Part shown: piece after piece, positions 8,094 to 17,553 of the stretch
How the letters are laid out: each line of letters opens with the position of its first letter
How positions within the stretch are numbered: position 1 is the first letter of the stretch
DNA from: an uncultured Flavobacteriales bacterium
GTDB lineage: Bacteria; Bacteroidota; Bacteroidia; Flavobacteriales_D; Crocinitomicaceae
Direction of reading: 5' to 3'
DNA length: 37,548 nt
NCBI GenBank assembly: GCA_913020765.1
Contig: CAJWAO010000014.1
Span: 1 to 37,548 of the forward strand
Notes under the pieces: generated by a model
Told to the model about the DNA's origin: nothing
The model's input: only the letters and a program-made list of their open reading frames with translations
Database searches by the model: none
Program-made: the position numbers and the translations under genes

Positions 8094-9635
8094 TTATAAA
8101 GGTATATTCCCATGTTTTTTTCGGGGTAGTGATTCATTTTTATTTTCTAGCATTTTGAATCCTGAAATAACTCTACTTCGAGTTTCATTCGGGAAAATAA
8201 CCTCATCAACGATTCCTCTTTCAGCCGCCCTGTAGGGGTTCGCAAAGAGCTTGGCATATTCAGCTTCCTTTTCAAGCCATTTTTTTTGAGGGTCATCACT
8301 ATTTGCAATTTCTCTTTTAAATATAATCTCAGCCGCTCCTTTCGCACCCATGACAGCAATTTCAGCGCTTGGCCATGCAAAATTTAAGTCAGAACCAATG
8401 CTTTTTGAATTCATCACATCAAAAGCTCCTCCATAAGCTTTTCGCGTTATTACCGTAATTCTTGGAACAGTGGCTTCAGAAAAAGCGTACAATAATTTTG
8501 CTCCATGCGTTATAATACCTCTCCATTCTTGGTCTGTTCCTGGAAGAAAACCGGGAACATCCTCAAATACGAGTAAAGGAATATTAAACGAATCACAAAA
8601 TCGAACAAACCTAGCCCCTTTTCGAGATGAATCAATATCCAAAACTCCAGCAAGTGATGCAGGTTGATTGGCAACGACACCTATGGTTCTACCCTCAATA
8701 CGCGCAAATCCAACAACTATATTCGTAGCAAAGTCTTTATGTACCTCGCGAAAAGAATCATCATCAATAACACAGTCGATTACCTTTCTCATGTCATAAG
8801 GTATGCTTGAATTATCCGGAAGGATTTCACCGATTGCCACTTCTTTTTTTACATTAAAAGAATAAGAACTTGGGAAAGGAGCCTCCTCTTCAGCATTTTG
8901 CGGAAGGTAGCTCATCAAGTCTCTCACATTTTTAAGACACTCTACATCATTTCCCGAGGTGAAATGGTTCACTCCTGACTTTTCCGCGTGCGTCTTTGCA
9001 CCACCGAGGTCCTCAGACGATACTTCCTCATGGGTAACGGTTTTAACTACATTTGGTCCGGTTACAAACATATAAGAGGTATCCTCAACCATAAAAACAA
9101 AGTCTGTTAAAGCTGGTGAGTAGACCGCACCACCGGCACAAGGTCCCATAATTACTGAAAGTTGAGGTATTACACCTGAAGCTCTAGTGTTTCTGTAGAA
9201 TATATCTGCATATCCTGCCAGGGATACAACTCCTTCTTGAATCCTAGCTCCACCGGAGTCATTCAGCCCGATGAGCGGGGCTCCATTTTTGAGGGCCATA
9301 TCCATTATTCTACAAATTTTTGCAGCATGGGTTTCTGAGAGGGACCCCCCGAGAACCGTAAAGTCTTGTGAGAACACATAGACCAGTCTTCCATGTATTG
9401 TTCCATATCCTGAAACAACACCATCTCCAGGTATTTTATGTTTATCAAGACCAAATGCTGTTGCCCGATGTTCGACGAATCCACCTATTTCGTGGAAGCT
9501 AGATTCATCAAGAAGAACAGCTATACGTTCTCTTGCACTTAACTTCCCTTGTTGATGCTGACGTTGAAGACGTTCTGCACCTCCTCCCTCATAGGATTTA
9601 TTTCTTTTATTGTGTAACTCTTTATTTTTATCCAT
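8094..9635 (-). CDS. Biotin-dependent acyl-CoA carboxylase, carboxyltransferase (beta) subunit
   Basis: This 513-residue carboxyltransferase passes the carboxyl group of carboxybiotin to an acyl-CoA, most likely propionyl-CoA or acetyl-CoA; methylmalonyl-CoA decarboxylase alpha is the main alternative. Two crotonase-fold halves are visible. The N-terminal half has [12 protein letters not shown] (96-107), [10 protein letters not shown] and [13 protein letters not shown] (164-176). The C-terminal half has [18 protein letters not shown] and [12 protein letters not shown], the oxyanion-hole Gly pairs of the family. Length is typical (~510-520). It is the first gene of a five-gene operon. The likely partner biotin carrier is at 22486-22956; no biotin carboxylase is in the window. 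Substrate choice cannot be settled from sequence alone. Confidence 0.93.
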   Translation of the reverse strand: MDKNKELHNKRNKSYEGGGAERLQRQHQQGKLSARERIAVLLDESSFHEIGGFVEHRATAFGLDKHKIPGDGVVSGYGTIHGRLVYVFSQDFTVLGGSLSETHAAKICRIMDMALKNGAPLIGLNDSGGARIQEGVVSLAGYADIFYRNTRASGVIPQLSVIMGPCAGGAVYSPALTDFVFMVEDTSYMFVTGPNVVKTVTHEEVSSEDLGGAKTHAEKSGVNHFTSGNDVECLKNVRDLMSYLPQNAEEEAPFPSSYSFNVKKEVAIGEILPDNSSIPYDMRKVIDCVIDDDSFREVHKDFATNIVVGFARIEGRTIGVVANQPASLAGVLDIDSSRKGARFVRFCDSFNIPLLVFEDVPGFLPGTDQEWRGIITHGAKLLYAFSEATVPRITVITRKAYGGAFDVMNSKSIGSDLNFAWPSAEIAVMGAKGAAEIIFKREIANSDDPQKKWLEKEAEYAKLFANPYRAAERGIVDEVIFPNETRSRVISGFKMLENKNESLPRKKHGNIPL

Positions 9636-9652
9636 GTGTCAATGTAGGTTAA

Positions 9653-9660
9653 CAAAAATA
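9653..9660 (-). promoter_or_regulatory. Possible -7 promoter box for the carboxyltransferase operon
   Basis: The minus strand reads TATTTTTG, an exact match to the Bacteroidota -7 consensus TAnnTTTG, 17 bases before the ATG at 9635. No TTTG is found 19 bases upstream. The same bases form the T-rich tail of a hairpin, so this may be terminator sequence instead. Confidence 0.3.
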
Positions 9661-9681
9661 AGGTAAAATTTAAATTTACCT
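9661..9681 (-). terminator. Possible AT-rich terminator hairpin after the TPR lipoprotein / membrane protein operon
   Basis: On the minus strand, arms AGGTAAA and TTTACCT flank a self-complementary TTTAAA-containing loop, 16 bases after the stop at 9698, followed by TATTTTTG. Only three of the seven stem pairs are G-C, so the hairpin is weak. The position between two same-strand operons fits termination. Confidence 0.4.
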
Positions 9682-9697
9682 CAGAAATACAATTGCT

Positions 9698-10273
9698 TCA
9701 TGCCATATTTCTGTAGATCCAAAAAGGCTGTGCAACAAGCGCTAAAATCAGAAGCATAACAAGAGCAGTCTCGGATACTGAAAAAAGGAATGACCCGCAT
9801 GTTAAAATCGACCAAAAGAGTATTCTAAATAATCCGAAAATCTGAGTGTTTTTCAAAATTTCAAACCGCAAATTCTGGGGAATTCCTATTTTTTTCTCAT
9901 TCTTAAGGCGGATTACCTCATTTAAAAAAAGTAATGGAATTAACAAAATTCCTTGTGCAATCCCCAGCTCTTCATAACTTAAAAATGCCCAAATTTCAGC
10001 GGTGAAAATTATTGGTTTTAGACTAACATAAGAGAGCAAGTGTAAAAGCACTATTTCTAAAATAATCAGAGCGATACTTTTCAAAAAAAAACTTTTAGGA
10101 AAAACAATTGAAGGTAAAAGTGCTAATTTTTTATTCAAAAAAAGTGCCCTAATTACCAAATCAAAAAGAAAGAATAAACAAATAAAATAAAACCCCCAAT
10201 CCCAAAATAAAAACCCAACCAAAGGGAGTACTGCATCGCCAAGAATAGCACTAATTATTTCGACTTTTTTCAC
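9698..10273 (-). CDS. Polytopic membrane protein of unknown function
   Basis: This 191-residue protein has about five hydrophobic segments, at roughly residues 8-47 (probably two), 64-85, 102-120 and two between 143 and 188. A short charged loop (RLKNEKKIGI) lies near residues 122-131. There is no signal peptide and no recognised catalytic motif. The opening, with GDAVLPLVGFLFWDW, loosely recalls small Bacteroidota membrane proteins of the DUF6498 kind, but I cannot confirm this. Its ATG overlaps the stop of the TPR lipoprotein by four bases (ATGA), so the two are probably made together. Function unknown. Confidence 0.72.
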   Translation of the reverse strand: MKKVEIISAILGDAVLPLVGFLFWDWGFYFICLFFLFDLVIRALFLNKKLALLPSIVFPKSFFLKSIALIILEIVLLHLLSYVSLKPIIFTAEIWAFLSYEELGIAQGILLIPLLFLNEVIRLKNEKKIGIPQNLRFEILKNTQIFGLFRILFWSILTCGSFLFSVSETALVMLLILALVAQPFWIYRNMA

Positions 10274-11400
10274 AATTTCCCTTTGATTTCAGCTGCGTAT
10301 TCCCTTGCTAAATTCTGATTTTCAATAAAGGTACTTAGTGGCATAAAAGGCCCTCTGTCCTCAGGTAGAATTGAAAGTGCTTTCGAATAGCTCTTCAATG
10401 CTCTTGTATATGCCTTTTTTTCGGCATAAATGACACCCATATTAACATATGCGTCTATGTGACTTGGGTCAATGGCAACAACCTCGCGATACATATTCAA
10501 TGCACTGTCTAACTCACCATACTTTTTCTGGTAAATTTGACCCATCTGACAATACGCTTCGCTGTACAAAGAGTCAAGTTCTTGCATCTCTTTATAAACC
10601 TGCATTGCCATACGCTCCTTACCAAACAATCCATAAGCGTATGCTAAAGCATATTTATAATCGATGTTCCCCGGTTCTAATTGAACAGCTGAGAGAAAAT
10701 GATCCATACAACGCGGATTATTCATTTGCTGCAATAAAATCCCCAATTCAATATATATTTCTGGCCTGTCTGGGTAATATTGACTGACACGTGCGTATGT
10801 ATTGATTGCTGAATCCATATATATTTGAGAGAGCTTTTGAGATCCATCCTCCCCATTCAAAGCAGCAGACAAGACTTTATACATACTTCCTTTTAATACG
10901 TGTGCGTCGAAAAATTTTGGAGCTTGTTGAAGTGCTTTATTGATCCAAATTCTAGCTTCATCAAAATCTTGTTGTAAGGCATAGGTATTTGCAAGACCAA
11001 CCATCGCCTTTACATTTTGTGACTCGTTTTGGACAACCGATTGCAAATAACTTTGTGCTCTGCTGATATCCGAAACCGTTCTATTTCCTTGATTGATAAT
11101 CGACAGGGCATACATCATTCTCGCACGATTACTTGAACTGTCAAGCCGAAATGCACGAGCAGCATTTGAGTAGGCAAGCGCATAATCATAGTTGTCTAAG
11201 GCAAGACTAGCACTTTCTAATAAGGCCGAAATACTATCTGGGGATGCTTCAAGAATTTTATTTAAACGCGTTTTTGATTCAGCATAAGATTCATCTGAGA
11301 CTACATTAAGAGAATCAATACTTTCAACCGCTTTTTCCGCCTCACCAACACATGCAAATAGAACGATTATAAGCGAGCAAGAAAACAATAAATTTTTCAT
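10270..11400 (-). CDS. TPR-repeat lipoprotein
   Basis: This is a 376-residue secreted lipoprotein: a hydrophobic start ends in LFAC with Cys17 as the lipidation site. The remainder is a series of tetratricopeptide repeats, about eight, from residue ~45 to ~355 with typical A..Y..A and DP/EP turns (for example YREVVAIDPSHIDAYVNMG). TPR arrays are protein-binding scaffolds; the partner is unknown. The stop overlaps the start of the membrane protein gene (9698-10273), suggesting an envelope complex of the two. It diverges from the small QC..C protein at 11474. TAACTTTA lies four bases upstream of its ATG. Confidence 0.85.
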   Translation of the reverse strand: MKNLLFSCSLIIVLFACVGEAEKAVESIDSLNVVSDESYAESKTRLNKILEASPDSISALLESASLALDNYDYALAYSNAARAFRLDSSSNRARMMYALSIINQGNRTVSDISRAQSYLQSVVQNESQNVKAMVGLANTYALQQDFDEARIWINKALQQAPKFFDAHVLKGSMYKVLSAALNGEDGSQKLSQIYMDSAINTYARVSQYYPDRPEIYIELGILLQQMNNPRCMDHFLSAVQLEPGNIDYKYALAYAYGLFGKERMAMQVYKEMQELDSLYSEAYCQMGQIYQKKYGELDSALNMYREVVAIDPSHIDAYVNMGVIYAEKKAYTRALKSYSKALSILPEDRGPFMPLSTFIENQNLAREYAAEIKGKL

Positions 11401-11418
11401 AATGTAAAGTTAGGGTAT

Positions 11419-11449
11419 TTTGTTTTGCTTAAAGCATTTTGTACCTTTG
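11419..11449 (+). promoter_or_regulatory. Bacteroidota-type promoter (TTTG-N19-TAnnTTTG)
   Basis: TTTG at 11419-11422 and TACCTTTG at 11442-11449 are separated by exactly 19 bases, the canonical -33/-7 arrangement of Bacteroidota primary-sigma promoters. Transcription would start near 11454, about 20 bases before the ATG of the small membrane protein at 11474. This is the best promoter in the window. Confidence 0.65.
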
Positions 11450-11473
11450 AACTGTTCTTTTAGATGACAAACC

Positions 11474-11719
11474 ATGAGAATTAAATTGATGTTTTTTCTT
11501 GTTTTAATTGTAACGACCAGCCATTCGATTTGGGCGCAGGGTTGCTCCCAATGTAAGCTATTGGCCGAACAAGGAAGTAGTCTAGATGAGGCATCCTTTG
11601 GTAGCAACATCAACGCTGGTATTCTTTTTCTTATGGTAATACCTTACTTAGCCTTGATGTTTCTTTTCCGAGAACAAATAAAATCACGTTTGTCTCGACT
11701 TTTTGCGAAGAAAAGCTAA
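11474..11719 (+). CDS. Small conserved membrane protein with QC..C motif
   Basis: This 81-residue protein has an N-terminal signal sequence ending near WAQ, then QGCSQCK with two cysteines, a short polar linker, and GILFLMVIPYLALMFLF as a transmembrane helix ending in a basic tail. From memory this matches a conserved family of ~65-80-residue Bacteroidota proteins with a QCAMC motif and a GILYLMAIPY helix; its function is unknown to me. The Cys pair would lie outside the inner membrane and could bind metal or form a disulfide. A clear promoter precedes it. The 3' end overlaps the convergent MDR gene by four bases. Confidence 0.8.
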   Translation: MRIKLMFFLVLIVTTSHSIWAQGCSQCKLLAEQGSSLDEASFGSNINAGILFLMVIPYLALMFLFREQIKSRLSRLFAKKS

Positions 11720-12732
11720 TCCCAAACAACAGAGATTTTTCCAGCCGATTTACCACTCTCTAGACGTGCGTGGGCAGCTGAAATATCGTCTATCGGATAC
11801 ACTTTATCTACAATTACGCTGATTTTTTTTTGCAAATATAGGTCCATAACCTGTTTAAGACAATACTGCATGACTCTAGGTTTTTCATCAGCAATTTTTA
11901 ACATATTTACGCCTAAGATACTTTTCGAGGTCATCATTATGGCTGCAGGCAAAATAGCGCCCATCTTTCTGAGGAAATTCAAGGAAGAGAAAATACCAAA
12001 ACGACCAGAAAGTTCAGCGGCGCCAAATAAATAAAGCTTCCCACCAGGGACCAAATGATTCCAGTCCTTTTTAAATGTTGAACCACCTACCGGATTGAAG
12101 ACAGCATCCAGCTTTTTACCGTCATTTATGGCCTCAATATAGTCCTGGGTTTTATAATTAACTACCTGGTCTGCACCGATATTTTTAACAATTTCAACTT
12201 TTTCAGCTGAACCTACTTTAGCAATAACCTCAGCTCCACGAAGCTTCGCAAGCTGTATCAAAATTGAACCTACTCCTCCGGCGGCGGCGTGGATCAAAAT
12301 ACGATCACCACTTTGAATAGGTGCAAAATAATCGGTCATGTAATATGCCGTTACCCCTTGCGTGCTTAAGGCCAAGACCTCGGAGGCGGGCATATCATCT
12401 ATCGGGACCAATGCCATCTCTGTTGTAACAACATGTCTGCCGTAACCACCAAATCTACAAAAGGCAAGAACACGCTTACCCATTAAACTAGAATTTCCAT
12501 CTGGACCGACAGATACAACCTCTCCAACTACTTCATACCCAACTACGCAAGGCATTGGTGGCGCTTCTCGGTATAGGCCATTGCGTGCCATTACATCGGC
12601 ATAATTCAAGCCAAAGGATTCACTTTGAATGATTACTTCCCCCTTATTTAGGGAAGGTAAAATTATCTCTTTTCTCAGAAAAGCATGCTTCGCCTCTCCT
12701 TTTTTAACTAAGAAAATTGCTTCTGATTTCAC
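11716..12732 (-). CDS. MDR-superfamily NAD(P)H-dependent oxidoreductase (quinone oxidoreductase / VAT-1 type)
   Basis: This 338-residue medium-chain dehydrogenase/reductase is of the zinc-free quinone-oxidoreductase type. It has the N-terminal substrate domain with ESFGLNYADVMARNGLY and PCVVGYEVVGEV, then the Rossmann nucleotide site AAAGGVGSILIQLAK (~150-165). The zinc ligands of alcohol dehydrogenases are absent. Such enzymes reduce quinones or enones with NADPH; the exact substrate is unknown. The start is GTG (12730-12732), 11 bases after the stop of the outer-membrane barrel gene, so it is probably the third gene of the TPR-barrel operon. Its stop overlaps the convergent small membrane protein gene. 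Confidence 0.9.
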   Translation of the reverse strand: MKSEAIFLVKKGEAKHAFLRKEIILPSLNKGEVIIQSESFGLNYADVMARNGLYREAPPMPCVVGYEVVGEVVSVGPDGNSSLMGKRVLAFCRFGGYGRHVVTTEMALVPIDDMPASEVLALSTQGVTAYYMTDYFAPIQSGDRILIHAAAGGVGSILIQLAKLRGAEVIAKVGSAEKVEIVKNIGADQVVNYKTQDYIEAINDGKKLDAVFNPVGGSTFKKDWNHLVPGGKLYLFGAAELSGRFGIFSSLNFLRKMGAILPAAIMMTSKSILGVNMLKIADEKPRVMQYCLKQVMDLYLQKKISVIVDKVYPIDDISAAHARLESGKSAGKISVVWD

Positions 12733-12743
12733 TAACTTTTACT

Positions 12744-14477
12744 TTAGAATCTTAAAGAGACACCACCCATTACTTGTATAGGTTGGACAGGGTAGTTATA
12801 CCAAGCATTGTAACGCTGAGATAGCATATTATTAAGTTGCAAGAAAGCAGTGACTCGTTTATTGTAACGGTATGAAATACCTAGGTTAAAATCAACGATC
12901 CCACCAAGACCAATATAGTATTGTCCGTCAATCTCTGTTGCACCGTCAAGCATTTCATAGACCAATGCCTTTCTGCCGGTTTCAATGTGACCATCCAAAT
13001 TGAACATAAACTTATCGAATAGATTATATGCTGCTCTGAGTTGAAATTCAAAGACAGGTAAGTTCCATGCATAGGCTTGATTTAAGGCCTCATATGAATT
13101 GAAGCGCGCCATTCCATCAATCTTTAGTTTTTCATCTAGTTGATAAAAAATAGAAGCCTCAATACGTGTATGATTTAACGTATCATATATCACCCCGAAC
13201 TTATTCCTCAATGAGGACATCGTGTCTGTCACAAAGAATGCCTTATTTGTGACTTTCTTGAAGCTCACATTGGCATTGAAGCCCATTCTTTTACTGAGTG
13301 TTCCTTTTATTCCCCCGTAAATATCGTAGGGATTATTTTCATTTAAAAGCCTTACTGAGGGAGCTAAAAATTGATTCGTTTGCGATAAAGATGAGAACGA
13401 ATTTTGCATTAGCCCTCCTCTTATTCCTGCAAACGGAATGAAAATGTCATTAAACAAAGAATACTTTATTTCGGCCTTCGGATAAATAAAGAACTCTGTC
13501 TCTTCACCAATATCTATAGCCATCGACAGGCCAATATCTAGTTTAAATCTATTGTCCATGAGCTGTGTCAATACCCCTGGCTTAAAATCTACAATTGTAT
13601 TGGACCGTGCACGACCCGAGTCCAACGGCAAACTAACAATTGAGTCCATAACTCCAAAGCGATAGTTATTCAGGCGTATCCCTAAATTGGCATAAAACTC
13701 TTCAGATTTATAATTGTACCATCCTTTGACATTCAGCCTTGCATTGTGCTCTGCAACCCTCCATTCATTTAAGGAATCTTTAAAAGGTAATGCGGTTTGT
13801 AGGTAATGATACCCTAAATCTACATCGTAATTCATTACCGCACTATCACCGAAATCAGAAACATAACCTATGTTGGCTCCAATCCTCTGGAACCGTTGAG
13901 AAATCAATGATTTATCAATCGTATCAGACGGAATTCCATAATAATTAAAACCATGGTTCAAGTAATTCAATTCCCCATTAATGGTATAGGTATTATCCAC
14001 TATTTTACCGTATAAAGTAGCACCTGTTCTATCATAATTTGCCGGGGCATATACATCACCATTTCGGTTTTTTATTTTTGCAAAAGAGCTTATATGGTCG
14101 ACTTTTAATCCATATTGATACCCTTTTGATCTCGTTGAATTGTATATGAATTGACCTAAAGGCATTACGCCTGACCCCATACCAATCTTAGTATAAAAAG
14201 GATAAAGCTGACGAAGCTTTTCCGTAGTTTCAATTTCTGCTGCTTTAATTGGTGTCAGCCTAATTTGTGTTGGATATAAATAGGCCAATAAAGGGTATGA
14301 TGCAACAGCAGATGGTTTGACAGTATCTATGATTTGAGGAGATAGCGTAAGTCGACTTGCTGGCTCAACCTTTCGACTGCCCTTACCATCAATCGTCACA
14401 TCCGGAGACTGCGCAGTACCTTCCTGAAAAAAGAAAAAAAGAAAGCAAAAAAATAAATATTTATAGCTACTCTTCAT
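12744..14477 (-). CDS. Outer-membrane beta-barrel protein, TonB-receptor-like without a plug
   Basis: This 577-residue protein has a signal peptide (hydrophobic to ~residue 20, cleavage near GTAQ). It then shows long alternating polar/hydrophobic strands rich in Tyr and Asn and ends in SLRF, the terminal Phe typical of outer-membrane barrels. The last ~100 residues (FNLGISYRYNKRVTAFLQLN, then NAWYNYPVQP) resemble the end of TonB-dependent receptors, but there is no plug domain, TonB box or carboxypeptidase-like domain. Its start lies inside the 3' end of the 1024-residue TPR gene (11-base overlap), implying coupled translation and a joint role in the envelope. Ligand or function unknown. Confidence 0.85.
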   Translation of the reverse strand: MKSSYKYLFFCFLFFFFQEGTAQSPDVTIDGKGSRKVEPASRLTLSPQIIDTVKPSAVASYPLLAYLYPTQIRLTPIKAAEIETTEKLRQLYPFYTKIGMGSGVMPLGQFIYNSTRSKGYQYGLKVDHISSFAKIKNRNGDVYAPANYDRTGATLYGKIVDNTYTINGELNYLNHGFNYYGIPSDTIDKSLISQRFQRIGANIGYVSDFGDSAVMNYDVDLGYHYLQTALPFKDSLNEWRVAEHNARLNVKGWYNYKSEEFYANLGIRLNNYRFGVMDSIVSLPLDSGRARSNTIVDFKPGVLTQLMDNRFKLDIGLSMAIDIGEETEFFIYPKAEIKYSLFNDIFIPFAGIRGGLMQNSFSSLSQTNQFLAPSVRLLNENNPYDIYGGIKGTLSKRMGFNANVSFKKVTNKAFFVTDTMSSLRNKFGVIYDTLNHTRIEASIFYQLDEKLKIDGMARFNSYEALNQAYAWNLPVFEFQLRAAYNLFDKFMFNLDGHIETGRKALVYEMLDGATEIDGQYYIGLGGIVDFNLGISYRYNKRVTAFLQLNNMLSQRYNAWYNYPVQPIQVMGGVSLRF

Positions 14478-17400
14478 TGATTTCTATTTTAGTTTCTGGA
14501 CTTTCTTCTTCTTTGTTCTCCTCAGCTTCTTTGAGTAGAATAATATCTTGCCATAAAAGATTTGCCTCCTCAATAATACCATCATCTTTGACCGGGTAAT
14601 GCTCTTTAACAGACTTAAGGTTCTGTTCTGCTTGAACATAATCCTTCTGCTTGATAAATATTTTTGATTTTAAAATCAATGACTTTGCAATCCAATAGTC
14701 ATAGCTAGGCTTCATCTTTAGAAGCTCTTGTATTTCTATACCAGCTGTATTTAAATCATCTTGTATGTAGTGTATGTAAGCCATAGTATACTTCGCCTCT
14801 GAACCCATGAATGTTGTGGTATTGTCTACCAACCACTTTAGCGGAATTAAGGCCTCTTCATATTGTTCTTGACGAAACGCTGAAATACCATATGCGTAAT
14901 TGGCCTCAGCCTGCTGGGTATCATCCAATTCAGTTGCTTCTAGAACAAGGGCTGCATACATTTTGCTTTTTTGATAATCCTCGGTGAAATAGCTTGCACG
15001 CATAATTCCGAATCGAGAAATAAATTGGGCGCTTGGTGTCGTAGCCAAAAGTTCTAATCTTTGATAATATTCTAAAGCATTGAGATAATCTTTTTTCTTA
15101 TAGTAATGATTGGCCACACGTCTCGCTGCAGCCTCACTATACGCGTTGCTTGTAGCATCTAAGAAACGTTTGTAATTTTCGATTCCGTTTAGGGTATCGT
15201 TTACGGCAAGGTAAGACGTGCCGAGGTAATAATACGTTTCAGCAACATACTGTCCATTTTCAGAGAAACTGCCTAAGTATACTTGGAACTTTTCTATGGC
15301 CTCCAAATAACTTGTATCTAAATAGGCTTGTAATGCTGGTGTATAGAACAAGTTTTCTTTTTCGTCATCGGTGTAATTGATACAACTATATCTCTCAACG
15401 ACCTGCGCAGCCTTTTGTGGTTTTTGTTGTGCTGTATATACATCAACCAACCCCTTTGCTGCTATTTCACAAACATCATTTTCATTTTCATGCTCAGAAA
15501 GAACTTTTAAATATGCAAGCTCTGCTTTTTCATATTGCCACTTTTTCAAATAACAATTTGCTTTTCCAATTTTGGCTTGAGTCAGAAAAGGAGAGTTGGG
15601 GAAATCGATAATTAAATTATCATAGTACAACAACGCCTCATCATTATTACCGATTGAGGAATACGTATTTGCCAACTCATAGGTGGCATTCATCGTATAT
15701 TTGGATGTTGGATAAGCCGTCAATATTTCTTTAAGCTTCGCAATCTTGACTCCTCCTTCACCACTATAACCATAAGCCTTCGCCACATAATACAGCGCCT
15801 TATCATTCAATAATGTGTTGTAGGCAAGTGCTTTTTCATAAAACTCAATTGCCAATGCATTTTCTTTATCTAAGTAAAAAATATCTGCGACACGAAAACA
15901 TGCATCTACCTCTTTGCGTGTATTTTTTGGATTAGACTGTAAATAAATCCTAAAGTTTTCTGATGCTCTACTATCTGAATCCAACTCTTTATAAGCATAT
16001 GCCATGTTGTAATAAGCATCGATTTTTTCTGGTATTGCATTAGAAGCTGGCGCAGAAATAAATAGCTTGTAATTGGCAATAGCCTCTTGCATTTTGTCTT
16101 GTCTATAGTATGCATCGGCAATCCAATATCTAGATAAAGCTGCAAGCTCGGGATCAATAGGGTGGTCATTGACCGCAGCAAATGCGGCAATAGAGGAATT
16201 ATAAAGGCGCTTTTGAAATAATTCAACTCCGTGGTTGTAGGATAATGTCTGATATACTCTTTTCAACCTCGTGTCAAGTTTTGGGAGTTTTTTGAGTGAG
16301 GCTATTGCTTTTTTGTAATTACTTGTTGAACTGTAAGCATTAATCAAATACTGGTACACATCCTCTTTTCTAGAGGAGCTCGGGTATTCTGATAGATAAT
16401 TTTCAAATGCGCGAACCGACTCGTCGTAGGGGTTAATATCTACTGCAAATGATATGACCGCAAAGTTATAAAGTGCATCCTCTTTAATTTTAGGGATGGC
16501 TGACATTTGAGAAGCATTTTCGAAGGCACTACGGGCAGGCAATAACTGGTCACTAAGCTGATAGCATTCCGCAATTTTATACATTGCAATTTGACCTAAA
16601 CTATCGTCAACGCGAACAACTTGATCTAAATAGTTAATCGCGCCTTCATATGCTTTTGTCTCAAACATTGCGTAACCAATTTGATAAGCATCATGTCTAG
16701 ATAACCTAGATTTTTTTGCGTACTTAAATAAATAACTCAAAGCATCTGAATACAATCTTTTGTTGTAATAGGCATTTCCGATAATGTGATTCACATCTTT
16801 TTCATGATTTATCAACTTACACGCCAATACAGTTGGTGCGTACTCAATTACCGCATCATAATTACCCTGTTTATGGTAGATTTGTACAATATAATAGGGC
16901 ACAATTCCACAATAATTAGTGTTTTTTTCGAGCGCTAAAAATTGTTCTAATGCAAGCTGATAGGACCCTCTCTCGTAGCACAAATGCCCGAAAAAGTACT
17001 TGCTTGGCGGTACATACTGGGAGCTTCCTTTTAAATTTTCTCGAAATGCATTGATGGCAGCTTCGAAGTCTTCATTTTGCAGCGCCGAATAACCTAACTT
17101 AAAATAAAATTCTTCTTGTAAAGAGGAGTCGATATCTCCTACATTTAACTTACTTAGCCAAAGCTGAGCATCATCATAAGTTTCATCTTGAAAAAATGAA
17201 TTCCCTATTTTAAAATTAATAAAACTACGGTGAATATTTTCAGGATAAATCCTATTATAATTCATCAGAAGATCTATTGCATCACTGTTGTAGAGCTCCA
17301 AACCCGAAAGTCCTTCATAGTATAATGCCTTTTGATAAAGCGGGTCATTATAATTATTGCAAAGATTGATGAATGACCTAAATTCCTTTTTTGCAGCGCC

Positions 17401-17541
17401 GTACTGTAGATTGGTGTAGAGCTCTTCTCCACGAAAATACCCATCATATAAACTAGTATACTTATCCGTTTTTTGAGAGAAAACCAGACAAGAGAAAATG
17501 GCAAATACCAATATAATGAAGGATGTTCTACTTTTTCGCAC
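14467..17541 (-). CDS. Large secreted TPR-repeat protein
   Basis: This 1024-residue protein has a signal peptide (cleavage near LVFSQ) followed by more than twenty tetratricopeptide-type repeats across nearly its full length, with recurring YDDA, YALAY and Y.KA patterns. The C-terminus is a short acidic tail (EENKEEESPE). The start is GTG: an in-frame stop lies 12 bases upstream and no ATG is available before the signal sequence. TAAATTTG, an exact -7-type box, ends four bases before this GTG. The gene overlaps the outer-membrane barrel gene by 11 bases. The pair looks like a conserved Bacteroidota periplasmic scaffold plus barrel, but its function is unknown to me. The repeats differ greatly from those of the 376-residue TPR lipoprotein nearby. 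Confidence 0.9.
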   Translation of the reverse strand: MRKSRTSFIILVFAIFSCLVFSQKTDKYTSLYDGYFRGEELYTNLQYGAAKKEFRSFINLCNNYNDPLYQKALYYEGLSGLELYNSDAIDLLMNYNRIYPENIHRSFINFKIGNSFFQDETYDDAQLWLSKLNVGDIDSSLQEEFYFKLGYSALQNEDFEAAINAFRENLKGSSQYVPPSKYFFGHLCYERGSYQLALEQFLALEKNTNYCGIVPYYIVQIYHKQGNYDAVIEYAPTVLACKLINHEKDVNHIIGNAYYNKRLYSDALSYLFKYAKKSRLSRHDAYQIGYAMFETKAYEGAINYLDQVVRVDDSLGQIAMYKIAECYQLSDQLLPARSAFENASQMSAIPKIKEDALYNFAVISFAVDINPYDESVRAFENYLSEYPSSSRKEDVYQYLINAYSSTSNYKKAIASLKKLPKLDTRLKRVYQTLSYNHGVELFQKRLYNSSIAAFAAVNDHPIDPELAALSRYWIADAYYRQDKMQEAIANYKLFISAPASNAIPEKIDAYYNMAYAYKELDSDSRASENFRIYLQSNPKNTRKEVDACFRVADIFYLDKENALAIEFYEKALAYNTLLNDKALYYVAKAYGYSGEGGVKIAKLKEILTAYPTSKYTMNATYELANTYSSIGNNDEALLYYDNLIIDFPNSPFLTQAKIGKANCYLKKWQYEKAELAYLKVLSEHENENDVCEIAAKGLVDVYTAQQKPQKAAQVVERYSCINYTDDEKENLFYTPALQAYLDTSYLEAIEKFQVYLGSFSENGQYVAETYYYLGTSYLAVNDTLNGIENYKRFLDATSNAYSEAAARRVANHYYKKKDYLNALEYYQRLELLATTPSAQFISRFGIMRASYFTEDYQKSKMYAALVLEATELDDTQQAEANYAYGISAFRQEQYEEALIPLKWLVDNTTTFMGSEAKYTMAYIHYIQDDLNTAGIEIQELLKMKPSYDYWIAKSLILKSKIFIKQKDYVQAEQNLKSVKEHYPVKDDGIIEEANLLWQDIILLKEAEENKEEESPETKIEINEE

Positions 17542-17545
17542 TAAA

Positions 17546-17553
17546 CAAATTTA
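17546..17553 (-). promoter_or_regulatory. TAnnTTTG box abutting the TPR gene start
   Basis: The minus strand reads TAAATTTG, exact consensus, with four bases (TTTA) between it and the GTG start at 17541. No TTTG sits 19 bases upstream. If it is the -7 box, the transcript would be leaderless or nearly so. Confidence 0.35.

Noticed and set aside
10449-10787. 112-codon frame opposite the TPR lipoprotein
   Set aside because: Shadow of a repeat-rich real gene; no signal, domain or start context.
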